A DNA stretch of 33,733 nucleotides from UBA5266 sp002411545 (GCA_028693085.1 JAQUWC010000015.1:1-33733), one strand, 5' to 3'. Counted from the stretch's first letter, positions 8,672 through 19,800 are shown. The notes: generated by a model not told the origin, from the sequence alone. A program made the numbers and translations.

Positions 8672-9505
8672 ATGAAAAAGTTAATTTCAATAACGGCAGC
8701 AATCGTATGTCTTGTAATCTTAACGAACGCATGTAAAGAAAAAAAATATAAAGATTATCAACAAACAGCATCCGGATTACTCTACAAATTTGAAGTAGAG
8801 AACAAAGATGCATTAAGTCCCAAACCCGACGATTTTCTCTATTTGTCTTTGTCTTATCGTACCGATAATGACTCTATAGTATTCGAGGAAAGAGAAATCA
8901 ATGATATCATGCGACCTTCCTTTTATCCGGGCGATTTATATGAAGCCTACGGTTTAATGCATGAAGGAGATGTAGCCTTGTTTGTCATGAAAGCCGATTC
9001 ATTTTTTATCAATATGATGGGAATTCAAGAATTGCCGGCTTTTATTTTACCTGAAACCATGTTGGAGTTTCGTATTAAATTAAATAAAATAAAAACCATG
9101 CAGGATTTTGAAAAAGAAGAAACCGAATCAATAGAAAAATATATTAAAGATAATAATATCAAAGAACAAGCATTGGAGAGCGGGTTGTATTTTATCGAAA
9201 CACAAGCCGGAACAGGTGCCAAGGTCGATACAGGAAAAACCATTGTGATTAATTATACCGGTAAATTATTAGATGGAACAGTTTTCGATTCCTCAATAGG
9301 AGAAGGTAAAGAACCTATGGAATTTAAATTGCAAGAAGGCATGTTTATTAAAGGTTTTACCGAAGGATTGTTATTAATGAAAGAAAAAGGGAAAGCTACT
9401 TTGCTAATACCTTCAAAAATTGGCTACGGTCCAGGACATCCTCAAAGTCCTATTCCTCCTTTTTCTCCATTGTTATTTGAACTTGAGATTCTTTCAGTGA
9501 AATAA
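8672..9505 (+). CDS. Two-domain FKBP-type peptidyl-prolyl isomerase lipoprotein
   Basis: A 277-residue exported protein with a signal sequence and probable lipidated Cys21 (LTNAC, a relaxed lipobox). Residues about 33-130 look like a diverged FKBP-like domain without the AYG...IPP active-site segment. Residues about 160-277 form a recognisable FKBP domain with NYTGKLLDGTVFDSS, FIKGFTEGLLLM, IPSKIGYGPG and IPPFSPLLFELEIL; the usual active-site Trp in the VIKGW position is Phe. It probably helps fold envelope or exported proteins in the periplasm. It is a close relative of the next gene in both layout and length, which points to tandem duplication. Confidence 0.87.
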   Translation: MKKLISITAAIVCLVILTNACKEKKYKDYQQTASGLLYKFEVENKDALSPKPDDFLYLSLSYRTDNDSIVFEEREINDIMRPSFYPGDLYEAYGLMHEGDVALFVMKADSFFINMMGIQELPAFILPETMLEFRIKLNKIKTMQDFEKEETESIEKYIKDNNIKEQALESGLYFIETQAGTGAKVDTGKTIVINYTGKLLDGTVFDSSIGEGKEPMEFKLQEGMFIKGFTEGLLLMKEKGKATLLIPSKIGYGPGHPQSPIPPFSPLLFELEILSVK

Positions 9506-9520
9506 TAAAATCTAAAAAAA

Positions 9521-10363
9521 ATGAAAAAGTATAGTACAAAAGCAGTTGTATTCTTTATCCTATCCTTGTTCTTGTTCTCCTGCAACGAATACAAAGGATA
9601 TAAAAAAACGGAATCGGGTTTGTATTATAAATTCTTTATACAAAATACAAACGCTCGAGTTCCTCAAAATGATGATATCGTTACCATTAACATGGAAATA
9701 CGTAACGCTGAGGACTCTCTGATCCAAGCACCCAAAATCATGTCGGTCATGATGCAGCCATCAAAATTTCAAGCCGATATTTTTGATGCATTATCGATGA
9801 TGCATCAAGGTGATTCTGCTTCTTTTATAATCAATGCTAAAAAGTATTTTAATGCTTATAACTATGGAAATCAACCTTATTTCGTAGATGATAAAGCCAT
9901 GCTTTGGTTTACTATTACCTTGAAAGATATTGTTACTTCTACAGAATATAAAGCAAAACAAATTCAAATGCTCATGGATGAAGAAAAAGTATTAATACAA
10001 CAATATTTGGTGGATAATAAGATTAATGTATTACCCAGCGCATCGGGTTTATATTATATGGAAAGTAAAAAAGGAAAAGGCAAATCTCCGGTAAAAGGTC
10101 AATTGTGTAAGGTTAATTATAAAGGAATGCTACTGGATGGTACCGTATTCGACTCATCGCAAGGCAGAGAACCTTTTGCTTTTCAATTAGGAGAAGGACA
10201 GGTGATTAAAGGTTGGGACGAAGGAATTGCTTTGATGCAAAAAGGAGGTAAAGCTTTATTGCTCATACCCTCACATTTGGCTTATGGCGAAAGAGGTGCC
10301 GGCGATATGATTCCTCCTTACAGTCCTTTATTATTTGAGGTAGAATTAATAGATTTTAAATAA
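9521..10363 (+). CDS. Two-domain FKBP-type peptidyl-prolyl isomerase lipoprotein (paralogue)
   Basis: A 280-residue lipoprotein with a clear lipobox (LFSC, Cys21) and a polar mature start. Like its neighbour it has a diverged N-terminal FKBP-like half (about 33-130) and a full C-terminal FKBP domain (about 165-280). Here the C-terminal domain is canonical: NYKGMLLDGTVFDSS, VIKGWDEGIALM, IPSHLAYGERGAGDMIPPYSPLLFEVEL, so active-site Asp and Trp are kept. Of the three tandem FKBP proteins this is the one most likely to be a working prolyl isomerase. It starts 15 bases after the previous gene and is followed by a strong terminator, marking the end of the transcription unit. Confidence 0.9.
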   Translation: MKKYSTKAVVFFILSLFLFSCNEYKGYKKTESGLYYKFFIQNTNARVPQNDDIVTINMEIRNAEDSLIQAPKIMSVMMQPSKFQADIFDALSMMHQGDSASFIINAKKYFNAYNYGNQPYFVDDKAMLWFTITLKDIVTSTEYKAKQIQMLMDEEKVLIQQYLVDNKINVLPSASGLYYMESKKGKGKSPVKGQLCKVNYKGMLLDGTVFDSSQGREPFAFQLGEGQVIKGWDEGIALMQKGGKALLLIPSHLAYGERGAGDMIPPYSPLLFEVELIDFK

Positions 10364-10381
10364 TCTACATAGTGTTCGATA

Positions 10382-10411
10382 AAAGTCTCTCCCGTACGAG
10401 AGACTTTTTTT
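10382..10411 (+). terminator. Rho-independent terminator after the FKBP gene cluster
   Basis: A perfect 10-bp stem, AAAGTCTCTC (10382-10391) with GAGAGACTTT (10398-10407), closes a six-base loop and runs directly into a run of seven or more T residues. It lies 18 bases after the stop of the last FKBP gene. Confidence 0.92.
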
Positions 10412-10461
10412 GCTTTTCTTTCTTATCCTTCGAAGTCTTTTCTTTTATAAGTAAAAAATTC

Positions 10462-10476
10462 TCACTTAATAAGTGA
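10462..10476. promoter_or_regulatory. 15-base palindrome upstream of the aminomutase promoter (possible operator)
   Basis: TCACTTA and TAAGTGA form a perfect 7-bp inverted repeat around a single A. It lies about 18 bases before the -7 box at 10494, the place where an activator or repressor could bind. No regulator gene is adjacent, and the regulator is unknown. Confidence 0.4.
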
Positions 10477-10493
10477 AATAAAAAAAATTTTTG

Positions 10494-10501
10494 TAAATTT
10501 G
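10494..10501 (+). promoter_or_regulatory. Putative promoter -7 box for the aminomutase gene
   Basis: TAAATTTG followed by C fits the Bacteroidota -7 consensus TAnnTTTG. It lies 84 bases upstream of the ATG at 10585, after the preceding terminator, implying a leader of about 75 bases. Confidence 0.6.
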
Positions 10502-10584
10502 CACGTCTTACATTTTTTTGTGATAAATAGTAAATTATTGCACACAAGATTAAGGCTATATGGAAATTTATAAAAAATTACATC

Positions 10585-12114
10585 ATGACTACACAGAAAT
10601 CGTTTTTATATAATCCTCGACCTTATAAAAACATAGCATTATGGAAAAATGTAACGGAAAAACAATGGAATAATCCGGAATGGCAGTTGAAAAATTCTAT
10701 ACGTAGCGTTGATCAATTAAAAGAAATTATACGTTTAAATGCTCATCAGGTCAAAGAAATTGAAAGGACGTTGAACTGTTTACGTAAAGAAGGCAAAGAA
10801 GCTTTACGTATTACTCCTTATTATGCTTCTCTCATGCAAGAAGATCCTTTTCATCCGAAAATGTTAGCCGATGAGAAAGCATATAAACGATTAGACCCTA
10901 TTTTTTGGCAGAGTGTTCCTACCCCGGCAAATTTATTATTCCCCAATACAGGGATAGAAGGTGCCATGAATGAAGCTTCACGCAGTTTTGGCGCAGTTTA
11001 TCAACGTTACCCTAATCGCGTAGCGCTTTTTGTGGCGGAAAATACATCCTGTGCTTCTTATTGTGTACATTGTCAAAGAGCCAAATCCTTGGATGGAACC
11101 GTCGACGTGAATCGAACAGAAATCAATAAAGGCTTGTTTTATATTGCTCAAAACAGTAATATAAACGAAGTCCTTGTAACAGGAGGTGATGCCTTGATGA
11201 TAAGTAAGCAACGTCTTCGTTATATATTGGAAGAATTGAGTAAAATCCAACATCTACGTGTGATTCGTATTGCTACTCGGGTTCCGGTCGTTCTGCCTAT
11301 GATGATTGATGATGAATGGATGCTTTTAATTAAAGAAGCAGCGAACAAATATAGCGTAGGAATGGAGAAATATGTGTATTTTATGACACATATCAATCAT
11401 TATCAAGAAATAACATATGATTTATTTAGGGCGATTAAATGTATCCGTAATCATGGATTTACGATAAGAAACCAAACGGTTCTACTTAATCACGTGAATG
11501 ATTATTATAAGACTTTAGCCGAAACCTTTCGCCGCATGTTTTGGATTGGAGTGCATCCTTATTATTTATTGCAATGTCATAAAGAAAAGGGTATTGTACA
11601 CTTTATTACACCTATTCAAGTAGGTAAACTTTATATGAGACAATTACAGGGTTGGATTTCAGGAATTACCATTCCACGCTATGCGGCAAATGTGGAAGGA
11701 GGAGGTGGAAAAATTGTATTGATGCCTTCGGGTCATGATACCATGAACTTGCAAACAAGCATAGATGAAAAAATTTCGGAAAGCCATGCCGATGTCTATA
11801 CCTGGGATGAAAGAGTAATGTATCGTTATGAAGCTTTAGGAAGAACAACTTATGACGAATTTGAAAAAGGGGTAAAAATTATGGATGCATTTATTGGTCG
11901 AAAAAAAGTATTTTTACCTAAACTTATTATCGTTGATGCAAATGGAAATCATATCGAAACAACCAATCGAAGCAAGTTGCCTAAGTTGCAAAAGATAAAA
12001 AAAACCGAACTCTTAGGTTATGAGCTTTTTTCAGAAAATATGCCCTTGACAAATCCTGTCGATATTGTCGATGAATTGGAAGAGCGTTTTAGAAAATCAG
12101 CCTATTATTCCTAA
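10585..12114 (+). CDS. KamA-family radical SAM aminomutase, probably not lysine-specific (glutamate 2,3-aminomutase-like)
   Basis: A 509-residue PLP-dependent radical SAM enzyme. The [4Fe-4S] motif CxxxCxxC is at Cys156, Cys160 and Cys163; the PLP lysine is expected at Lys376 in GGGGK. Both aspartates that hold the lysine side-chain amine in lysine 2,3-aminomutase (Asp293 and Asp330 of the Clostridium subterminale enzyme) are changed, to His332 (in HPYYLLQCH) and Asn369 (in AANVEGGGGK). In clostridial glutamate 2,3-aminomutase, as I recall it, these are Lys and Asn. So the Asn matches that enzyme and the His is new. The chain is about 90 residues longer than typical KamA, with extensions at both ends. 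No lysine-fermentation genes are adjacent. The gene appears monocistronic with its own promoter. The substrate is therefore open: glutamate or another amino acid. Confidence 0.88.
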   Translation: MTTQKSFLYNPRPYKNIALWKNVTEKQWNNPEWQLKNSIRSVDQLKEIIRLNAHQVKEIERTLNCLRKEGKEALRITPYYASLMQEDPFHPKMLADEKAYKRLDPIFWQSVPTPANLLFPNTGIEGAMNEASRSFGAVYQRYPNRVALFVAENTSCASYCVHCQRAKSLDGTVDVNRTEINKGLFYIAQNSNINEVLVTGGDALMISKQRLRYILEELSKIQHLRVIRIATRVPVVLPMMIDDEWMLLIKEAANKYSVGMEKYVYFMTHINHYQEITYDLFRAIKCIRNHGFTIRNQTVLLNHVNDYYKTLAETFRRMFWIGVHPYYLLQCHKEKGIVHFITPIQVGKLYMRQLQGWISGITIPRYAANVEGGGGKIVLMPSGHDTMNLQTSIDEKISESHADVYTWDERVMYRYEALGRTTYDEFEKGVKIMDAFIGRKKVFLPKLIIVDANGNHIETTNRSKLPKLQKIKKTELLGYELFSENMPLTNPVDIVDELEERFRKSAYYS

Positions 12115-12257
12115 GAATGAGTTTAAATTTGCTATTGAAGGGCAATATAATTAGTTTTATTTTTCAAACAATCTTACTCCAAAAAATACGTTATCTAAGC
12201 ATAAAAACAAGAGCCTATTGATATTTTATTTATTCTTTTCATTCAAAAATTATAATT

Positions 12258-13109
12258 TTGACAATAAGAGAATTATATAATTATGTCTACGAATCCTTGT
12301 TGATAGTGGAAGAAGAACGCGAAGCTAAAGTCTTAACATATCGAGCTTTGGAATTTTTTACCGGATACGATAGATTGAAAATAAGTCTTTCTCCGAATAC
12401 ACTGATAACTCAAGCCCAATTTCAACAACTTAAGTCGGTGGTGGTCGCCTTGCAAGCTTATACTCCGATACAATATATAACAGGCGAGGCGTATTTTTGC
12501 GGCTTGACATTCCACGTAAATCAACATGTACTGATACCGCGCCCGGAAACAGAAGAGTTGGTATATTGGATATTGGATGAAAATCCCGATTTTTCCGGAA
12601 GCATATTGGACATCGGTTGTGGTAGCGGATGTATAGCCATTAGTTTGGCTGTTCATAATCCTCAAGCTAAGGTCATAGCTTTGGATATAAGCGAGAATAC
12701 CTTGCAACTGGCTCGTTCCAATGCAAATTTTCATAACGCTAAGGTGCATTTTGTGCAAAAAGATATCCTTTCTCCTGATTTTTATGATAACACACTCAAC
12801 TATGACATCATCGTTAGCAATCCGCCCTACGTACGTCATGCCGAAAAAAAATATATGTCAAAAAAGGTATTAGACTATGAACCTGCTTCCGCCCTTTATG
12901 TCCCTGATGATAATCCGTTACTTTATTATCAATCTATTGTTAAATGGGCTTCTATATATTTACAAGAGAAAGGTATATTATATTTTGAAATCAATGAAGC
13001 TTGTTTTGACGAAATGAAACAACTTCTCATAGATTATCGGTTTTGTAACATTACACTAAAAAAAGATTTACATGGAAAATGTAGAATGTTAAAAGCCAAA
13101 AGGAATTAA
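12258..13109 (+). CDS. prmC: Release factor glutamine N5-methyltransferase
   Basis: A 283-residue PrmC/HemK, which methylates the GGQ glutamine of peptide release factors RF1 and RF2. The N-terminal helical domain (1-90) recognises the release factor; the SAM-binding motif is DIGCGSG (118-124), VLIPRPETEELV (about 91-102) is conserved, and the catalytic NPPY is at 188-191. The start is a TTG at 12258, chosen because the resulting MTIRELYNYV matches the usual PrmC N-terminus and no ATG or GTG is nearby. A TAnnTTTG-like string overlaps that TTG, so if it were a real promoter the start would have to lie further in. The 143 bases upstream are AT-rich with no other feature. Confidence 0.93.
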   Translation: MTIRELYNYVYESLLIVEEEREAKVLTYRALEFFTGYDRLKISLSPNTLITQAQFQQLKSVVVALQAYTPIQYITGEAYFCGLTFHVNQHVLIPRPETEELVYWILDENPDFSGSILDIGCGSGCIAISLAVHNPQAKVIALDISENTLQLARSNANFHNAKVHFVQKDILSPDFYDNTLNYDIIVSNPPYVRHAEKKYMSKKVLDYEPASALYVPDDNPLLYYQSIVKWASIYLQEKGILYFEINEACFDEMKQLLIDYRFCNITLKKDLHGKCRMLKAKRN

Positions 13110-13230
13110 TTTTTAATACTAAGAAAATTAAATTTTATTAATTTGATAATGAGGTGTTTATTGTAAATTCGAAAATCAAACATATTTCTTTTTTAAAAAA
13201 TACGTTACTAATAGTTGAAAATAATTAATT

Positions 13231-13818
13231 ATGATAGCATACGTACAAGGGATATTAAGAGAGAAAACGCCAACTTATGCCGTTATCGATTGCTCGGGGC
13301 TTGGCTATATGTTACATATCTCGTTAAATACTTATTCTCAATTACCCGAATTGAATCAAAACTGCAAATTGTATACTCACCTATCCATAAAAGATGATGC
13401 GCATACTTTATATGCTTTTTACAGTGTATCTGAGCGACAATTATTTCGTTTATTGATAGGAGTATCGGGAGTAGGTGCTAATACGGCTCGCATGATATTA
13501 TCAGCCTATAATACCCAAGATTTAGCCACCTATATCAGTTCCGGTAGCGTAAATTATTTGCAGTCTATTAAAGGCATAGGTGCAAAAACAGCACAACGAA
13601 TCATCATTGAATTAAAAGATAAAGTGTTAAAAACTAATATTGAAATTAATGATACAACACTTTTAAATAATAATTATGCAGAAGAAGCGTTATCAGCACT
13701 GACGCTTTTAGGCTTTTCCAAACAAGCTGCCGGAAAAGCCATTGAAAAAATTATGAAATCTTCTTCACAGAGCTTGTCAGTGGAAGAAATAATTAAACAA
13801 TCGTTGAAAATATTATAA
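13231..13818 (+). CDS. ruvA: Holliday junction DNA helicase subunit RuvA
   Basis: A 195-residue RuvA, which binds Holliday junctions as a tetramer and loads the RuvB motor for branch migration. It has the N-terminal OB domain (MIAYVQGILREKTPTYAVID..., with GLGYMLHISLNTYS), two helix-hairpin-helix motifs (around LIGVSGVGANTARMILS and SIKGIGAKTAQRIIIELKD), and the C-terminal RuvB-contacting domain (EEALSALTLLGFSKQAAGKAI). The length is normal. It sits just upstream of sprA, an arrangement also known from flavobacteria, with a 23-base gap. Confidence 0.96.
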   Translation: MIAYVQGILREKTPTYAVIDCSGLGYMLHISLNTYSQLPELNQNCKLYTHLSIKDDAHTLYAFYSVSERQLFRLLIGVSGVGANTARMILSAYNTQDLATYISSGSVNYLQSIKGIGAKTAQRIIIELKDKVLKTNIEINDTTLLNNNYAEEALSALTLLGFSKQAAGKAIEKIMKSSSQSLSVEEIIKQSLKIL

Positions 13819-13841
13819 GTTATAAAGGCTTAAATATCATA

Positions 13842-16800
13842 GTGAAAAGGAGAAATAGGCATGGCAGGGTACGTTTTTTATTGTTATTAATAACAATATG
13901 CATCTTTGTGTCAAAAGCTGAAGCGACGACCTTAGGATCAATTTTAAGAAACATAATTCAAGTGTTTCCCGATGATACCGGTAAGAAAGTAGTCCCTCAA
14001 TTTTCGAATAATCCTTTGCAGCAAGATCCTTCCAGTCCTTTTTATTTAAAAAATCCTAAGAACTTTTCCACACATATTGAATACGATCCTCTGACCAATT
14101 CCTATAATTTTCAGCGGAAGATAGGCGATATGAATTACGGCCCTTCGTCGAGCATGTCGATACGTGAATATATGGATTACGATATCAACAAAGCCATGCG
14201 TCAATATTGGCGACAGCGTGCCGGTGTAGGGATTAACTCCGAATCACAGCAAGGGATTATCCCTCAAATTAGAGTTCCTAACGAGGCCTTTGAACATATT
14301 TTCGGAAGCAATTTGATAGATATCAGGCCTTCCGGTGCTGTTGAATTAAAATTTGGCATCATTCATACAAAAAATGACAATACGGCTTTGGCTGTAACCG
14401 AACGTCGACAAACTCGTTTCGATTTTGATGCAAACATACAAGTTAATTTAAAAGCAAGCATAGGTGATAAGATCAAGTATAATATGAATTACAGCACCGA
14501 AACCTCTTTTGATTTTGAAAATAAATTTAAATTGGGCTACGAAGGTAAAGAAGATGAAATCTTAAAACTTTTAGAATTCGGAGATGTAACTTTGCCTTTA
14601 AACAGTACCTTGATACAAGGTTCTCAAACCCTTTTCGGTGTAAAAACACAAATGCAATTCGGAAAAACAACCGTAACCACTGTTGTGTCTCAACAAGAAG
14701 GGGATAAAACCACCATTACCGTCGAAAACGGTGCCGAAATGACGGAGTTTGAGTTTAAAGCGGATGATTATGAAGATAATCGCCATTTTTTCTTAGCCCA
14801 ATACTTCTATGATACGTATGGGGAAGCGATGAGTACCTTGCCTTTAATCAATTCGAAAGTAACCATTACCCGCATTGAAGTATGGCGTACCAACATTGGT
14901 TCGGCGGTACAAGAAAATAGAAATATCATTGCCTTTTCCGATTTGGGGGAACCCGAACCCTATAATAAAATCATACATCGTTTAGCTCCTCCAGGACATC
15001 ATTATCCGGATAGTAATGTCAATGATTTATTGCATGGGATGGATTATAGCCAATTGAGGAATATTAATACGGTTAGCACTTATTTACAAGGAAAAGGAAT
15101 GGTTGCCGGTATAGATTTCGAAAAACTTGAATCCGCACGCTTACTGAGTCCCAGTGAATATACGTTCAATAGTAAATTGGGCTTTATATCTTTGACCTCA
15201 AAATTAAGTGCCGATCAAGTGTTGGCGGTAGCCTTTCAATATACTGTTATAGGTGATCCTAATGTGTATCAGGTAGGACAATTTGCTAATGAAGTGCAAA
15301 CTCCCGGCTGTATCGTTGTAAAATTATTAAAAAGTACGGCCAATAACACCAAAATTCCTTTATGGAAATTAATGATGAAAAATGTTTATTCCTTAAATGC
15401 ATATCAAGTCTCACCCGAAGATTTTCGATTGAATGTACTTTATAAAGGCGAAGAAGGGGGAGTAGGAATGGGCTATTTTACCGAAGTGGAAGAAGAGCTT
15501 AAAGGCATACCTTTAATACGTTTGATGGGATTAGACAGGTTAAACTATCAACAAGATAATATCCCCGATGGAGTGTTTGATTTTATGGACGGTGCAGCTA
15601 CAACCGGGGGGACGGTACAATCCGAATACGGTAGAATATTCTTCCCTACCGTCGAACCCTTTGGAAAAGATTTACGCGAAAAACTCAAATCAAGTCCCGG
15701 TGCTGCCGATAAATATGCTTTCGATTCACTCTATACGCTTACCAAAACATTAGCACAACAATATTCCGAAAAGAATAAATATTATTTAGAAGGACGCTAT
15801 AAATCGACCTATGGAAATGATATCTCCTTGGGAGTTTGGAATATTGCTCAAGGCTCTGTAACCGTCACAGCCGGTGGCATTGTGCTAACCGAAGGAACGG
15901 ATTATTCGGTCGATTATAATGCCGGTACGGTTAGAATTTTAAATGAAAACTATTTAAGTTCTGGAACGCCGATTAATATTTCGGTCGAAAGCGACAACCC
16001 TTTGGGAACGCGCAAGACCATGTTTGGCATGCATGTCGATTATGCGTTGAACAAAGATATATTATTAGGAGCTACTTTGTTAAATCTACGCGAAAGGACT
16101 GAGACGTATAAAGTAAATTTTGGCGAAGAGCCTATTAACAATACGATATGGGGACTAAACATGTCCTTACAAAAGGATGCGCGCTTTATTACCAAAGCCC
16201 TCAATTATCTACCTATCTATAAAACCAAACAAGCTTCGAGCATCGAATTTGACGGTGAATTTGCTCAATTCATTCCGGGTCATTCACGTATAATAGGAAA
16301 AGGAGACGAAGCTCAGTTGTTTGTGGATGACTTTGAGTCCGCCAAGACGACCGTTAATTTAACCATCCCGGGTTTTTGGTTTTTGGCAAGTACACCGCAG
16401 CATCAAACTAAAAAAGGAATGTTCCCTGAAGCAGCTCCGGGTACAGGCTTACAGTATGGCTTTAATCGTGCAAAATTAGCTTGGTATATCATCGACCCTT
16501 TGTTTCATAATAACAGCATGTCAACACCTTCCAATATTACTGCCGATGATAAATCAGACATCTATGCTCGTCGGATATTAATCAAAGAAGTCTTCCCTTA
16601 TAAAAGTATTGACCATACCAGCGAAGACCCCTATCTGTCGGTTTTGAACTTAGCCTTTTATCCTACGGAAAGAGGTCCTTATAATTACGATGCATTGGGT
16701 TTCCCAGGAATTTCTTCCGGATTGAATCCCGATGGAAGTTTAAAAGACCCACAAACACGATGGGGAGGCATTATGCGTAGATTGGATAATACAGACTTTG

Positions 16801-19800
16801 AAAGTTCAAATATAGAATATATTGAATTCTGGCTGATGGATCCTTTCTATGAAAATAGCACACATCAAGGGGGAAAACTGTATATTAATTTAGGGGATAT
16901 ATCCGAAGACATATTGCGCGATGGTCGTAAAAGTTTTGAACACGGCTTGCCTCCCGACGGGAGTGATAAAGATGTCGATTACACAATTTGGGGTAGAGTA
17001 CCTGCTGTACAGTCAATAGTATCGGCCTTCGATAATGACGTTCCCTCCCGTAAATACCAAGATGTGGGCTATGACGGATTATATGATTCTTTGGAGCGTA
17101 TATATTTTGATGAATATTTACAAACCTTACAAGGAATTCTTTCTCCGGCAGCATTTCAAAACTATTACAACGATCCCTCCGCCGACAATTTTCATTTTTT
17201 TAGAGGAACTGATTTTGATAACGAGGATGTGAAAATACTTGAACGCTATAAATTGTTTAATAATAGCGACGGAAATTCTCCTACCGATGGCGATAGCCCT
17301 GAAAAATATGCTACACAATCATCTTCAGTGCCTAATATGGAAGATATTAATAATGATAATACCTTGAGCGAAGACGAAAGATATTATCAATATGTCATCG
17401 ATTTAGCTCCCGATAAAATGAAAATCGGTCAGAACTATATCGAAGATATCATGGAAAACCCCAGTGTTCGTTTGGAAAACGGACAAACGGTTTCGGTGAA
17501 ATGGTATCAATTTAAAATACCTATCCGTTATCCCGACCAAGTGATTGGAAACATCAGCGATTTTTCTTCCATTCGCTTCATGCGTATTTTTTTAAAAGGG
17601 TTTTCCGAAAAAGTCATATGCCGTTTCGGTACCTTAGAATTGGTCAGGGGTGATTGGCGACAGTATTCCAAAGATTTAAAACAGAGTGGAGATTACCCTA
17701 TCGGAATTACGGGCGATAACACGAATTTTACCGTTTCTACCTTAAATTTGGAAGAAAATTTCCAAAGAGATCCCATTCCGTATCGTATGCCCGGTGGGGT
17801 TGCGCGCGAAGAATATTACTCCCCAACTAATAACATTAAGCAGCTAAATGAACAAAGCTTAACCATGCGCGTAACCAATCTTATCGATGGAGATGCACGG
17901 GCTGTATATAAAAATACTAATTTTGATTTTCGTCGTTTTAAAACCTTGAGATTCTATCTTCATGCCGAAAAGGTATTTCAGGAGGATGAGCTTCAACAGG
18001 GCGACATTACTTTTTTTATCCGTTTAGGATCTGATGTTTCGGAGAATTATTACGAATATGAAATCCCTTTGGCCTTGACGGATTGGTATGTCACCGATTC
18101 AGCCCTGATTTGGCCTTCCGAAAATAATATTAGCATCGAACTACAAAAACTTATTGATGCCAAACAAGAGCGCAATATTGCCAATAGAAATGGAGGTTCA
18201 TTCCCCTATAATGAGCCATATATGATTTATGACGGGAAAAATACCATACGTGTACTCGGAAGTCCTAACCTGAGCGATGTGAATGTTATCGTGATGGGTG
18301 TTCGTAATCCCAAGAAAAAATCCATAAACGATCCTGATGATATGTTGCCTAAGTCCGTAGAAATCTGGGTAAATGAACTGCGACTTGGGAATTTTGAAGA
18401 AGATGGAGGTTGGGCGGCACGTGCTAATATGAAGATAAATCTGGCCGATTTGGGCGATTTGTCCTTAGCCGCTAGCATCAGTACACCAGGATTCGGAGCG
18501 CTGGAATCAACAACATACGGTCGACTGCAAGAAAAAATCACTACCGTCGATGTGGCTACCAATCTGCAATTGGGAAAATTCCTGCCCGAAAAATGGAATG
18601 TAAGCATCCCTTTCCATTACGACTTCTCTCGAAATGTAAGTACACCAGAATACAATCCTCTCAATCCAGATGTGAAATTAAAAGAGGACATTAAAACCTA
18701 TAACTCTAAAGAAGAAATCGATTCCATTAAAAAACAATCGTTGGCAATCATCAAACGACAAAACTTCAGTGTGGTAAATGTGCGTAAAAACAAAGGAGAA
18801 TCCGATAAAAACCGAATATGGGATATCGAAAACTTTGATGTATCTTACGCATATACCGAAAAAATGATACAAGACGAAAACTATGAATTTGATGATTTAT
18901 ATACACATACCGGTGGTTTTGGGTATAATTTCGGGTGGAATCCGAAAAATTACAAACCCTTGGGCAATTTCACAAAACTTACTTCCATAAAATGGTTGCA
19001 ATTGCTCTATGATTTCAATTTCTACTTATTTCCTAAATCCTTTTCTTTCAATACCGAAATGTATCGTTATTACCAGGAAAGCAAATTAAGAAATAAAAGT
19101 AAAGGGATGATTATTACGGAGCCTATGTATGTAAAAGCCTTTGAATGGGCACGAAATTATAACATAGCCTGGGATATTACTCAATCCTTGAAATTTGATT
19201 TTACCGCCACGGCCGAAGCCTTGATTGATGAACCCCAAGGAAGGATAGATACGAAAATCAAGAAAGACAGCATATGGAGAAATATAGGGCAGTTTGGCAA
19301 AATGAATGCCTACAATCATAGCTTTAATGTTAATTATCAAATTCCTATCAATAAGATTCCTTTATTTAGCTTTATAAGTAGTACGGCACGCTACTCAGCT
19401 ACTTATTTTTGGGAGATGGCGCCACCGGCCATTTCTTACTTAGGCAATGAAATTGAAAATTCAAATACAAAACAACTGAGTGTGAATGCAAGCTTTATTG
19501 CAATTTATAATAAATCAAAATATTTACGAAAAGTAAACCAAGGAACATTCGGAAGCAGTTTGCAAGATAAACCCATCCTTAAATCCAAACAAGAAAAATG
19601 GAAAAAAGAGCAACAAGCATTGCGGACAAACAAAAATGCACAAGCCAATGATTCCATTCCTAATCAGGAAGAAGAAATAAAACAAACCAAAAATATCGGG
19701 AAAGAGGTATTGGATAATTTCTTGCGATTCGCTATGATGCTAAAAACAGTAAGTTTTTCTTATACGGAAAATAACGGAACATCCTTGCCCGGTTTTATGC

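Noticed and set aside
12253..12260. TAATTTTG as a promoter -7 box for prmC
   Set aside because: It overlaps the TTG start codon that gives the conserved PrmC N-terminus, so transcription from it would begin inside the coding region.
12333..12839. 168-residue reverse-strand open frame inside prmC
   Set aside because: It lies wholly opposite the well-supported prmC frame, has no recognisable domain and is a by-product of AT-rich coding sequence.
18227..18607. 126-residue reverse-strand open frame inside sprA
   Set aside because: It is antisense to a conserved SprA segment, is Ser/Pro-rich without a domain pattern, and is a shadow frame.
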